A DNA stretch of 64,000 nucleotides, taken from NCBI GenBank assembly GCA_947184155.2, contig CAMXCT020000815.1, positions 91,943-155,942 on the forward strand, written 5' to 3'. The stretch is from Cladocopium goreaui (taxonomy: Eukaryota; Sar; Dinophyceae; Suessiales; Symbiodiniaceae). The notes beneath the pieces were generated by a model. That model saw only the letters and a list, made by a program, of their open reading frames with translations, was not told where the DNA came from and searched no databases. A program made the translations under genes and the position numbers. Positions within the stretch are counted from its first letter, which is position 1. The number at the start of each line of letters is the position of its first letter. Positions 54,187 to 64,000 of the stretch are shown piece after piece.

Positions 54187-54783
54187 GTAAATGATCGCCT
54201 AGAAATCCGACGCATGGAGTATTTCGATATTGATGAGAAGGCGCGATCCTATCACGACCCTACAGGGCGAGGCTGGTTTCGAGCCTCGGAGAATGTCTCA
54301 GAACTGGTGCGCAAGAGAGATCTGATGTTCATCGAGCGGGACTTCGTGGCAAGATGTTTGATGACGGTTTGTGCATTGAAAGAGAGCAACGCATATCAGG
54401 CCGGCATACTACAAGTTCTGATGTAATGAAACTATGACTTATAATACTTATACCATGACTGGTTTTTAAGCGACAGTTGAGTTTCCGGTTTTTGGACCGT
54501 AAATTTTTGTTTGTTGATTGGTTCGGACTGATATCCAAAGTATACGCACGTGTAATGCAGCCTGCTGAAGCATACTGGTGTTCTTTCCTCCAGCCTCAGT
54601 CAATTGTCAATGCAAAGTCTCAGTCAATGTTGACAACCTCTGCGCCAGGTAATGATGAAGGCCCACACTGAGGGAGTTGCAGTGGTTGGCACGTATGATT
54701 TCGAGACTGCTGAGACGTACTGTGCAGGACTGAATGCTAAGGGTTTAAGCGCTGACATCATTCCGGTCGACAATGGTGAATAG
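54187..54783 (+). CDS. clpS: ClpS-like protease adaptor (two exons)
   Basis: Exon 54187-54399 follows TAGCTCAG and includes MEYFDIDEKARSYHDPTGRG and RDFVARCLMTVCALKESNAY. It ends at a GC donor (CAG|GCCGG). Exon 54649-54783 follows CGCCAG, reads VMMKAHTEGVAVVGTYDFET, then AETYCAGLNAKGLSADIIPV, and ends in TAG. Both exons are phase 0. The pattern of an EFV-LM helix, an M-x2-AH-x2-G turn, AVV and an AE-x2-C helix is that of ClpS, the adaptor that hands N-degron substrates to Clp proteases; the best likeness is to plastid ClpS1. The Asn-Asp pair that binds the substrate N-terminus in typical ClpS (before the EFV helix) is not visible: RKRDLMFIERDF stands there. The helix histidine is kept. An alternative donor at 54775 would change the last few residues. 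Confidence 0.8.
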
Positions 54784-54867
54784 TTTCCAATGGTTTGGAC
54801 TAGCTTGCAGCTCATCCAGCTCTTCTCGTCTCAGCCTCATCTCGTCTGAGCTCAAGTACTAGTGCAG

Positions 54868-54963
54868 ATCCACTTGCGCTATCTTGCGCTGCGGCTCTTC
54901 ATGGCATATGACGAACAAAATCAGAAGCGAAGATGTGATCTGAGCATCTCTCCTGTTCTGAAG
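54868..54963 (+). CDS. Internal exon of unknown gene
   Basis: Between TAGTGCAG and AAG|GTGGCT, 32 whole codons read IHLRYLALRLFMAYDEQNQK, then RRCDLSISPVLK. It begins 84 nt after the ClpS stop, so it is either the start region of the next gene or an alternative continuation. No family is recognised. Confidence 0.4.
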
Positions 54964-55162
54964 GTGGCTGGCTCTGGAAAACTCTGCTCCTTTGCTCCGC
55001 TAGGTGTGACAGCTGAGACGCGTCCAGACAGACCGAATGCACGGGTGGATTTCTGGCACAAAAAATCAAGGATTTCTGTCCGGCTGGGGAAGTTCAACTC
55101 AGCAATTGGCTATTTGTGCAATTGGTAAACTAAGTGCCCGCATTTTGCCTGACCTAACTGTA

Positions 55163-55266
55163 ATGTCAACGCTGGATGAATAAACCCCTAGGCTGTTTAA
55201 TTGGGAGGGTACCATGTACGTATTAGATTATGACTATTGGAGGAGTACCCCCCAAATTAATAAACT
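55163..55266. mobile_element. MITE-like element, family C copy 3, right end lost
   Basis: TA then ATGTCAACGCTGGATGAAT at the left. The core TTTAATTGGGAGGGTACCAT and GACTATTGGAGGAGTACCCC match copies 1 and 2. The right terminal repeat is absent. Confidence 0.65.
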
Positions 55267-55528
55267 GATCTTTGGAATAGCTCAGGCCCAGGGGACGAGG
55301 TCCCTTCCCCATCAGCGCAGCTGGACCTGTCAGGAACAGCAACAAGCTGAGTACCTGAGGAGATTGAGGGAGTGGCCACCCTCAGAGTCTTCAATGAGAG
55401 GAATGGAGACAGTGCTGTGGGTGGAAAGATAGCAACAAGGGTATCTTTTGATTTGTTCACAGCTTCTGAGAGCATTGATCCACTTTAAGCTGACGAAAGC
55501 ATGCGGAAAGCCATAATTTGGTCACGGT

Positions 55529-56167
55529 TTGACAGTGGGTCAGCGAGGTTTTGACCATTCTGATTGGTGCATACTTGAGAAAAGCTGCATTTGTAGCTCC
55601 CCAGAACAAAGGCATCATGCTATATTATATATATACACATATAATTACCATATTATGCATGGCAGTGCCATTCCATGGCCCTGGATTAAAAGTCCTTTTA
55701 GACCAACCTACAAATACGCGTGCACAGCGAAAGCTCTCTTTTCGGGCACCAAGGCGGGCTGGATTGAACCAGGTGGGACCGACCTAGTGGTTCGATGTCA
55801 CCGGGTTTGGTGCACAGCCTTGTGGAACAACACGTTTCTTTTGGTCTTGGAGATGCGAAAGACTCGGCTTAAGGCAGCATTAGATTCAATACATGCAGAG
55901 CCCAGAACTCTTTGCCGACAACACAATCATCGGACCGTCTCAGTGTTCCTCAGAAGTGTTGCAGTCGTGTCCTTCTATTTCATCAAGATAGCTCAGTTGC
56001 AGATGGACTTCCGCAGGGCTGGTTGTGCTTCCTCTTCAGCACTAGATCCGCACCAGGAACGCAGCCCACGGTCACCACGGTCGCCTCGGGATGGGCCCAT
56101 GCCGCAGGTGCTTCAAGCCATGGAATGGGGATCCATCAACACCCGACTCACTGGGAATGTAGGATGA
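55529..56167 (+). CDS. Long open frame, unknown
   Basis: 212 codons are open on the + strand, which is longer than expected by chance. The middle contains a TA microsatellite. The C-terminal part (TRLKAALDSIHAEPRTLCRQ, then DPHQERSPRSPRSPRDG) is the most protein-like, but a second frame is open over 55912-56190. No splice sites or family can be given. It may be two exons with an intron that happens to lack stops. Confidence 0.3.
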   Translation: MTVGQRGFDHSDWCILEKSCICSSPEQRHHAILYIYTYNYHIMHGSAIPWPWIKSPFRPTYKYACTAKALFSGTKAGWIEPGGTDLVVRCHRVWCTALWNNTFLLVLEMRKTRLKAALDSIHAEPRTLCRQHNHRTVSVFLRSVAVVSFYFIKIAQLQMDFRRAGCASSSALDPHQERSPRSPRSPRDGPMPQVLQAMEWGSINTRLTGNVG

Positions 56168-56231
56168 ACACTGATGGTCACTTGTGTTGATGCATATTGC
56201 GGCATGGTGGTGATGATGATGATGATGAGGA

Positions 56232-57004
56232 TGAGGATGGGAAGGTGATGATGATGATTTGGAGCGGGAGAAGGAAGAGGCTCAGGTGGATGAGGAGGAG
56301 GAGCAGGAGCAGGAGGAGGAGACGGAGGAAAACGAGGAGGAAGTCGAGGTGAGTTTCCTGGCATGGCAATGCCCCGCGCATTTCACATGTGCACCTACTG
56401 CAAGGTAGGCCTGGGCTGCTTGAGCCCGTTGTGTTCTATCTGGTCCTTCACCATGGCAGGTTTTCCGTCGTCTCACAGCGCCTGCCACCCCTCCATCAGA
56501 CCAGGCCGGAGATGTTAGGCATGTTTGGCAGAAAGCGCCGGTCATTTCGAGGATTCTAGGCTTGAACTTGCTTTGTGAAAACTCGCTTGGCACATGCACA
56601 TGTTGATGTTGCCTGGGCCGTCTCCTTCTCAGTCGGATAGTATCACCATATACTCCTGAGAATCCCGAGAACAAACTTCTTCTTCTATGGCATCTTTTCT
56701 TGTCCCACATTCCTAAAACATGGCAATCGCCCATATGCCCGCACAGCCAATGGGCCGAAAGTTTATTTGAATACACCATAATACACCGATAAAGGAACAT
56801 GGTAATTACAGATACGGGCGACATCCATGACTCCTGGTGATGGGGTCATCATGGGTTACCCCCATGATGACCCTGCCTTGACCGCAGATGGCGCGAATTG
56901 CGGTGGCCAACATGGGTGCCAACAAAGCCCAGGTGTCGTTCGGAGGCGGGACGGGTTTCGCACAGACTCTGGCCATATGTCGCCATTTTCTAGCCATCTC
57001 CTAG
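56232..57004 (+). CDS. Last three exons of an unknown gene with acidic segment
   Basis: Exon about 56232-56348 reads LEREKEEAQVDEEEEQEQEE, then ETEENEEEVE, ending GAG|GTGAGT. Exon 56460-56504 follows CATGGCAG and reads VFRRLTAPATPPSDQ, with a GC donor. Exon 56888-57004 follows GACCGCAG and reads MARIAVANMGANKAQVSFGG, then GTGFAQTLAICRHFLAIS and TAG. All junctions are phase 0. The acidic stretch could be a nuclear or chromatin-type segment, but acidic runs are not diagnostic. The 5' limit of the first exon is unclear because it emerges from a GAT repeat. No family is recognised. Confidence 0.5.
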
Positions 57005-57044
57005 ATTCCTAGCTAAGCTGGTGTAGGTACATTTTTAAAAAAAC

Positions 57045-57345
57045 ATATATAAGTATATATATATATATCTATATGTATATATATATAGATATGTATGTAA
57101 TCATAATAATGATCATGATAATAATAGTAATAATATTAACAACAATAATAATATTAATATACATATATTTACATGTAATAATAATGATAAAGATAATAGT
57201 AAGATTAATAATAAACAATATTAACAATAGTATTAATATTATATATATATATATTTATATACTTGTAATAAGAATAATGAAAATGAGAATAATAATGTTA
57301 ATAATAATAGTAATATTAGTACACACACACATATATATTATAATA
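57045..57345. repeat. AAT/TA microsatellite
   Basis: TATATA and AATAATAAT runs, plus ACACAC. Stop-free frames here have no meaning. Confidence 0.9.
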
Positions 57346-57375
57346 TCCCGATGTATCCCGCTATCCCACCTGCAG

Positions 57376-57428
57376 GTCCCTTGGCAGAGTCCACTGATGC
57401 GTCCCAATACTTGGATGCCTTGCTGGAG
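57376..57428 (+). CDS. Short internal exon of unknown gene
   Basis: It lies between CACCTGCAG and GAG|GTCAGG and reads PLAESTDASQYLDALLE. Boundaries are good but it is short. It would be the first recognised exon of the gene after the stop at 57004. Confidence 0.4.
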
Positions 57429-58163
57429 GTCAGGGTTGGCTTGATACAAAGGATGCTTGGGCCAGGGAAATCTAAAAGGAAACGATGAATTTGAATGTGT
57501 GATAAGGTGCGAGGGAATTCAGATGCTCAAAACTACTCAGCGGACGAAGCCTTGTGAACACACAGCAGCACTATGTTGTTCCCCAAAGCAGATGAATCAC
57601 ATTAGTTTCTGATGTGCTTAGGATGATTGTCATTTTTTACTAGTGCCTAGTATTGCACTCTGTGGTCACGTTTTATGATTTTAGGATATTTTAGTTTTTC
57701 TTAAACCCATTTGTTGTATGACTTTTGAGTGTATGTCTTAAATCACGTTTGTCCCTTTGGTCGCTGGGACCCATAGCTTCCATGCAACTGATGCGCACTG
57801 AAACACGAAGCTTCTTGGACCATCAAATCATTAAAATCGCCACACCTTTCTTGCTACACTTCGAATCCATTAGAATTGCTAGATCATGTGGAACTGGACG
57901 ACTTTCCGCATCTTTCCACTTCCGCTTGGTGATGAAATCTCAACGTGACAGTTGGGTCTTCCAACGTGGCGTTTCGCCGCCCTGGCAGGCTCACCGCGAG
58001 GAGGTGAGAACAGATGATGATGCTTGGCACTGATGGCGGCGAGGCCGTAATGAGCAGCGCCCGTTGCTCAACAGGTAGAGACGGTAGAGATTGACATCAT
58101 ACGAGTCGGCGATTGCTCAGCATTCCGATCATTCTGCATGCTGCAATGATGCCAGCCATACTA
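57429..58163. other. One possible exon, otherwise nothing
   Basis: A + frame ending at GAG|GTGAG (58001) reads FHFRLVMKSQRDSWVFQRGV, then SPPWQAHREE. Its start, perhaps after TTGCTAG at about 57877, is uncertain, and other frames are open there too. Confidence 0.35.
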
Positions 58164-58263
58164 CCCTCTGGTAAACTAACATAGCTATTGAAAATGGTGA
58201 TTTATAGTGACATTTCCCATTAAACATGGTGATTTTCCATAGTTATGTTAGTTTACCAGAGGG
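58164..58263. mobile_element. Hairpin MITE, family A copy 4
   Basis: CCCTCTGGTAAACTAACATA and its exact complement at the other end, with TA on both sides. The two halves are almost perfectly complementary, the best preserved of the four copies. Confidence 0.85.
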
Positions 58264-58421
58264 TAGTTATTACAAATGTATGATTCTGTAGATCCACGAA
58301 AGATGATCGACAGGCTAGGCTGTAGGCATGGCTGCTCTTTTTTTTTCCACAAAAAAGTGGCACTGGGTACGGTGATACAACTGTTACAATTGTCTATGTT
58401 TGCCAATCCCTCTCGACTCAG

Positions 58422-58476
58422 TCCGATGGTTCCCGATGAGTCCGCCTGTGTTTTCTCTGCAAGGGTCGGTGCCAGG
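58422..58476 (+). CDS. Possible short exon, frame ambiguous
   Basis: It has a strong donor (AGG|GTAAGT) and an acceptor-like CTCGACTCAG. Two frames are open (MVPDESACVFSARVGAR or RWFPMSPPVFSLQGSVPG). Confidence 0.35.
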
Positions 58477-60594
58477 GTAAGTTAGCGATGAAACCCCAGA
58501 AATTTGAGAGCCAAAAACCAGGAGGGAACCCCTGTTTCAGGAGAACCGTACCCTTCTAAAAAAGCGCTGGGGTTGTCTCTGACATTCAAATTAGGCGGGT
58601 TAGGCTCCAATATATCAGCCATGCCGCAGTACATACTGCAGCATTTCCATGACAAAAAATCTCCTTAGCTCAAATGACATTGGACAATCACTTCCCTCAA
58701 ATGCTAGGCTTCCATTGTGCAAAAAGATTGCTGTAGAACCCAAGCATTTGAAGGTCCCAAAGACTTTGACCACCAACGCCTCAACGCCTTGGTCCCCAGG
58801 ACATCTATGCGTATATCAAACAGTCACCACGAGTCTCGGAGGCTATCCCCAGGGCCACATGCTCGACGTGCTCCGCACAGTGCATCACAGTGCCATGTAG
58901 TCGTACCATGATCGAAACTAGAATAGGAATGAAATGGAACGAGTAAGGTCGTCAGAACTTGGTGAAGCGGGATACTGCAAATAGCGGGAGGCTTAATTCA
59001 TTAATGAATTTTCCCGAAGCTTAGTGCTCAATCCATATGTGGTTTGCGCAGTTCAAGGCCACACACAGAGACACACATTTCCGACGGTTAAAAAGAGAAT
59101 CGATCCTGACCACGTTTTTTTATTATTATTAATGAATTTTTGATACAAAGTCATTCCGATGCTCGTTGATGAGCCGCAATCTTATCATATCTTATCAATC
59201 TTCAATGGATTCTCAATTTGTAAAGGACGACGACGCCATACAAAAGCTTGGTACTAGCTGAGAGCCCTTGTTTGGGATGCTGCGGATCCCAGTGGGGACT
59301 AGCTTCCCCATCAGGAGAAGGCACGCGAGATTTTCGACCGCCTGTGTCATCCCAAGCAGCGGCTATGACTGGGCAAAGATATGCAAAGATGTTTGACCAA
59401 AGAAAAGTTTTGAGTCATTTGAATATCACTCCTCACTGACTCACCTCTACATTTGGTTTCATTTGGTCATAGTATGTCATAGTCATTGTCCTCAAGTTTC
59501 TTGTTGAGAACTTGAACCTTTCGGTATGCGAAGGTTGGGCCGGGAACCTGGATTAAAAAGATATCCTTGATATCCTCAAGAGTCTCAACGATGGGTGTTC
59601 GAGTCAGATTCATTTGCTCAGGTATAAGAACGGCAAAGATGCCAGAATCAGGCCCGGTGTCCGCGGTGTATTCCCAAACTGAACTCACATGTTTTGACTC
59701 CTGACTATTAGTACGTATATATATATATATATACACATACACAATTATACACACATTATGGCCCACAATTTCTGTGTTGCCTGCTTCCAAGAGCGATCAA
59801 TCTCAGCTGGAAACACAACATGAGAAAGTGAGCCTTATCCTCATGATGGGTAAAAGTCTTTGTCACGAGCAAAATCTGTGTCTGCTGTGCATGACCCAGT
59901 ATTGGAAATACGGAAACTCCCAAACTTGTGGCTTCCGATCTACGCTTCGCACGACTTGCTGTAAAACATCACAAGCTCGAGGCGACGAGTCTATGCAGAA
60001 TTGGGCCTCTTGGTGGAGCAAGCAAAGGAAGCTCAGATGTGACGACCTCAGAACAGGAAACGCTGAACTGTCTTTCTTTTTTTGGAGCTTTTTTGTCGGG
60101 CTCTTTGCTGTACACGTCTCCAAAACTTAAGTTCATTCCGATCATTCCGCACCCGTGCAAACACAATTCCATTGCACGGTCACTGCAGGTTTTGACTCGT
60201 TAGCTCTAGGCAGTTATTTCACGGCCGCAGACAATCTGTCCATCCGTATATTGGAATGGGGATTGAGGCCGCACTTGGAGAACACTCCCTCATACACAGT
60301 GAAAGTGCGCAGAGACTTTGAATTTGCCACATACTGTATTTATTGTTTTTGTTTTTAAAATCAATCTCTTTATCGGTGGATTTCCATGTTGGAACCATTT
60401 CAAAGTCGATTGCTGAGGTGTACCTTTGAGCCACGGCTACCGTTGGCAAGGCTGGGGTTGGAGCTGGGGTCGACCCCTGGAAGACCCCTGGGTTCTTTCG
60501 AGCACTTTTGGATGGGTAGTACATGGTAGTACCGTATGATTTATTTTCATGATTATCCAGTTATCCATCCCACTGGTAGTTTTCGCCCTTGCAG
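58477..60594. other. No confident gene
   Basis: Possible + coding near 58717-58905 (GPKDFDHQRLNALVPRTSMR) and 59254-59400 (GEGTRDFRPPVSSQAAAMTG) lacks defined limits. A TA microsatellite lies at 59715-59745. Confidence 0.3.
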
Positions 60595-60706
60595 GTATCC
60601 TGACGGCTTTCAACCTCAAGAGTCCATCAACGAGCGCCTTTACAGGGACAGCTTCGACAGGCTTCGCCGCACATCGCAGGGCCACGGATTGAACATTGCC
60701 AAGTGA
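60595..60706 (+). CDS. Terminal exon of unknown gene
   Basis: After TTTTCGCCCTTGCAG|G, the frame reads YPDGFQPQESINERLYRDSF, then DRLRRTSQGHGLNIAK, and ends in TGA at 60704-60706. The acceptor is strong and the residue pattern clearly protein-like (helical, charged). The first base belongs to a codon begun in the previous exon. No family is recognised. A hairpin follows 180 bp later. Confidence 0.55.
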
Positions 60707-60884
60707 CCTGCCAAGATCGTCCCGTCGTCCCGTCGTCGTACCGTCGTACCTGTCACCACTTGAAATCAGCTTTTTTCGTGAACACAGAAATCGAAGTTTC
60801 GACGCAGCCGTTCAGAGACATTTTTATTTAAGGCAAGGCTGACAAATTGGTGTAAGATTTTTCAAGCCCTCTGAACGAGTAGGC

Positions 60885-60929
60885 CCTGGCATCGTGCTAC
60901 TGAAGTTTTCCAACTCGCACGATGCCAGG
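60885..60929. repeat. 13-bp perfect hairpin
   Basis: CCTGGCATCGTGC pairs with GCACGATGCCAGG across a 19-nt loop. It may be a structured 3' end element or a remnant of an inverted-repeat transposon. Confidence 0.6.
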
Positions 60930-61561
60930 TGATGCGAAACAAAAGGGATGGATAACTTCTAGCAACTTATTGTGATGTTACAATAGGGGTATGCGAATCC
61001 CAATGTCCACCCAGATATTTGTCCATGACAGTTATTCATAGAAGCAGTAAAGAAGTGAAAGAAGCGTCATGCAGGGATTTATTCACATTGACTTCTCTCC
61101 ACAAGGTTTTAAGCAGGACAGAAAACCTGTTAAGTGTTAGTTGATTGATGTTGATTGTCACTTGGAACCTCGTGGCGAAATACTCAGATCTTGATTTGGT
61201 ACAGCATTTGTGCTCCGCTGGGGGCCACCTTAGCTATTTGTTGAGGCGCCGCCGACGAGAAGAAGCAAAGCAGAGCATGCCGGTTTGGGCTCTCGGCTTG
61301 GGACTGGCCGCTTGTGATATGGAGTCGATCTAATCTAAGTCACCCGAGTCTCTATTTGACGCAGTTTCAGATCTTTTTTGGATCAGCTTGACAATGATTT
61401 GATGCCAGTGTAGGATAACGTAGGCTAGCAACGCAGATTTGGTGACGCAGTTGAAATTACAATCCATTCATCGGGCTTCACTCTAGTAGCTCTTGGACGT
61501 TTTCCATGTTCAAGTCTCCCATCACAGGTCCCAGCGATGCAGAAGATTGGTGATAGTATGT
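60930..61561. other. No confident gene
   Basis: A + frame at 61145-61333 reads LVAKYSDLDLVQHLCSAGGH, then LSYLLRRRRREEAKQ, to a stop. No splice context is visible. Confidence 0.3.
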
Positions 61562-61663
61562 GGGTATGTCTGAAAATGGGGTATACCCCCAATTATAGCC
61601 ATTTAGTAGGGATAATGATCATTAACCATTGGGTGTAGGGGTACACTATTTTCAGACAAACCC
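61562..61663. mobile_element. Inverted-repeat element (family F)
   Basis: GGGTATGTCTGAAAATGGGG at the left pairs with (inverted right end) GGGTTTGTCTGAAAATAGTG; both continue into TACCCC. Single copy in the window. Confidence 0.6.
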
Positions 61664-61789
61664 ATGTACAGATATGTACAGTAACTAGAGATGAATCCAG
61701 ATGCGACCCTCACGACATTCTGATCCTGGTACTGATTCAATCGCGACATTCTGGTTGTATACTGAACAACGGTACTATGATACAGTCTA

Positions 61790-61910
61790 ATCTATATGAT
61801 TCTATACGTGTACGTAATATGTATACATACAGTATATATATATATTTACACACACATATATATATAATTACATATATAATATATATTATTATATATATTT
61901 ATACATGATT
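61790..61910. repeat. TA/CA microsatellite
   Basis: TATATA, ACACAC and ATTATATA runs. Confidence 0.85.
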
Positions 61911-64000
61911 CATGTGGGAGGCATAGATTCAAAGCTTCAGCTCTTCAACTGGGATCTGGTTTGGACATCGCCAGCATCAAGACATCACCAGCGGATCCGT
62001 TGACCTTTGAGGTCCCAACCTTTCGACCGAACATGTCCATCAATAGCACGCCTGGGAGCTCATGGGAGAGAAATATCGAGTGGCAGCATGTGGCAGCCTC
62101 CTGTTACTTCACATGTTTATATATTTAACCGCTGTTTCCTTAGAGTTTTAATGAGTCTAGTGCAATGAGCTAATGAGTCTAGCGAGTCTAATGAGTCAAT
62201 AAGATTCAATAAGTCACTTGCTGTCTGCTATTCTCTGGCTGGTTTTCTACGGGCCTCGGACTTCAAATTTGCTTCCTGCAAAGACTCTGGTTCGCATTTT
62301 GCGATATACTTTGAATTGTGAACATGCTGATGCACTTTCACATCCAAATCCTGCTAGATCTGATGGATTTGTAGGAAGACAGTGCTCCATTTCCAGAGTA
62401 GTTATGCATATCTTTACACATGGTGGAAAGAGATATTGTAGTGTGATTGATAAATGATGAATATCCAGAGGATGAATACACAACAGGCTGATGCCTCTTC
62501 CTTCCATGGCTGCTCGAAGAAGAGGGTTGCACTATAGCATGTTGATTTGGTTTGAAGCAGTCTCGCAGATTAGGCTGTCAGGCAGCAAGTCATGTAGCGA
62601 CTTTTAAAAAACCTCGCGTTTGATCGGCTCTTTCGCTATGATCCAAAAATAATACCATAAACCAAGCTTCATTTTCTGGATGGTCTTCACTCGAATCCCA
62701 AGACTTGAAGCTTGCATGGGATTTAGGGAACCCACTGCAGCGACACGATTTGACTGTTGGGTTTGTTCTAAAGGCCGTTGACTGTTGGGTTCCAGCCGGG
62801 GTTCCAGCCGGGTTGAATCAGTTCCGAATGAGGACTAGCCGCAGGAGCGAAGGTGCTGACCGTCAGACCTTTTTTGCTGCCATGAAATCGATAGAAGTCA
62901 GCCGGGGATGGTTCAGATGGTCCCTGAAACTTCTGCAACAACAAGGGGTTAGCTCCTGGCTTAGCTCGTGATCCTGATCAAAAATATCAAAACGGCCTTT
63001 TTGGTTTGCCTGAAATATCTGAAATAGTAAAAGAACAAAAAAAAGAAGAAAAGCACATCTAAAAGGCAGTCAATGGCAGTCATCCTATGGTACTCTTGAG
63101 CCAAAGGTAGTTGATGGTAGTTGGGTCCCAGATTCACCGTGCCATGGCTTTTCACCGTGCCAGGCGGAGTATCTCCACGTGACACCTTGGACTCCGAAGG
63201 CGTGCGCAGGGCTACGGAGAAGCCTAATCTGTGGGTGTTTGGCGAGCGCCTATGCTGGGACTGGCGGGTCAAAGGCCTTTCGGCCTTTGGTATTTTTGGG
63301 ACAATGGATTTGATTTCAGTCGGTGTATCCTAAGGTAGCTCTTTGTGCTCATCATGCATACGAACTTGACATACTTGACTGCCTACGCTGGTCTTTATCT
63401 CCATCCATATCTTCCATAATTACATGCTAGATATCATAGTCATAGGCCCATAGGCACGGTGGAGATTTCGTCTTGTTTGGTCCTTGGCAGGTGGATTTGC
63501 TGGTACCGGCCTTGGTGCAGAGTTTCCATGGCTCATGGAGCAAGTGAGACTGACGTGCGCAGGAGGGTGAGACAGCGACCGAAATTTTAGAAACAGAGAA
63601 CATCAGAGTACCATGCAGACTTTCGCCAAGTTTTTACTGCACTGCACCTGGCTTTATTATCTTATTGGAGATTTTTACGACACCCCCGGCATTTTTTGGG
63701 TCCCAAGCGCTGTGGATGTCAATTCCTGGCATCCAGGTGGTCTGATCAGCGATGGATCCATGAACCGCAAACAGAGCCCTTTGCATGGCACGGTCCCCAG
63801 TGATAGCCATGGGAATAGCCATAACGGTCGGCTACCAGGAACATGGTGGGATAAGGTGGGTATGTTGAAAAAGAAAAAGAACAACCTTTCTGAAGCGATA
63901 TATTAGGGGATATCAAGAATTGTGGTGCTTAATGCTTCTTGTTCACTGAATTTACGCTCATCTGCGGGTAGAGAGCCCTCCTGATACTTTGGGCAGCTGG
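61911..64000. other. Several protein-like + frames, no defined gene
   Basis: The + frames at about 62230-62400 (LLPAKTLVRILRYTLNCEHA), 62795-62940 (MRTSRRSEGADRQTFFAAMK), 63160-63290 (RDTLDSEGVRRATEKPNLWV) and 63675-63850 (DTPGIFWVPSAVDVNSWHPG) look like exons by composition. Splice limits and phases could not be settled, and no family is recognised. All four are on the + strand. Confidence 0.35.

Noticed and set aside
63094-63104. Second spliced-leader-like string on the - strand (TTTGGCTCAAG)
   Set aside because: Exact over 11 bases, but no target-site repeat, poly(A) or retrocopy structure is visible; an 11-mer can occur by chance in 64 kb.

Overview
The window looks like nuclear DNA of a dinoflagellate, most likely a Symbiodiniaceae alga. 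Four things point there. Exons are short and carry AG|G acceptors with GT, GC or GA donors. Every exon I can support lies on the + strand. Non-coding DNA is full of satellites and short hairpin transposons. A large LINE belongs to a protein family typical of dinoflagellates and carries what looks like a truncated spliced leader at its 5' end. No rRNA, tRNA or CRISPR was seen. The host genus is inference.

Layout. 0.7-2.8 kb is a 50-bp satellite and 4.2-5.85 kb an 11-bp satellite with a 231-bp higher-order period. From 6.9 kb short + strand exons appear: two phase-compatible exons of a possible SF1 helicase (6.9-7.3 kb) and six phase-compatible exons of an unrecognised protein (11.7-14.4 kb), one of whose introns holds a 10-bp satellite. 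22.26-24.26 kb is the most unusual piece: a 2.0-kb AT-rich island of small virus-like genes inside long terminal inverted repeats with TA at both edges. Its ends match four ~100-bp hairpin elements elsewhere in the window. 25.69-36.87 kb is an 11.2-kb LINE on the - strand, with an 11-bp target-site duplication, a poly(A) tail and one open frame carrying RNase H, endonuclease, reverse transcriptase, zinc fingers and a C-terminal methyltransferase-like domain. It sits just downstream of a + strand exon.

37-64 kb returns to + strand exons among microsatellites. Four exons ending in stop codons (near 51.35, 54.78, 57.00 and 60.71 kb) suggest a head-to-tail gene series about 3 kb apart. Only one is recognised: a ClpS-like adaptor at 54.2-54.8 kb.

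The mobile fraction includes at least eight families of short inverted-repeat elements, most with TA target sites and one Mutator-like with a 10-bp duplication. Exon coordinates rest on reading by eye (frame, splice dinucleotides, phase) and have no transcript support. Many ~1-kb stretches contain nothing I can defend as a gene.
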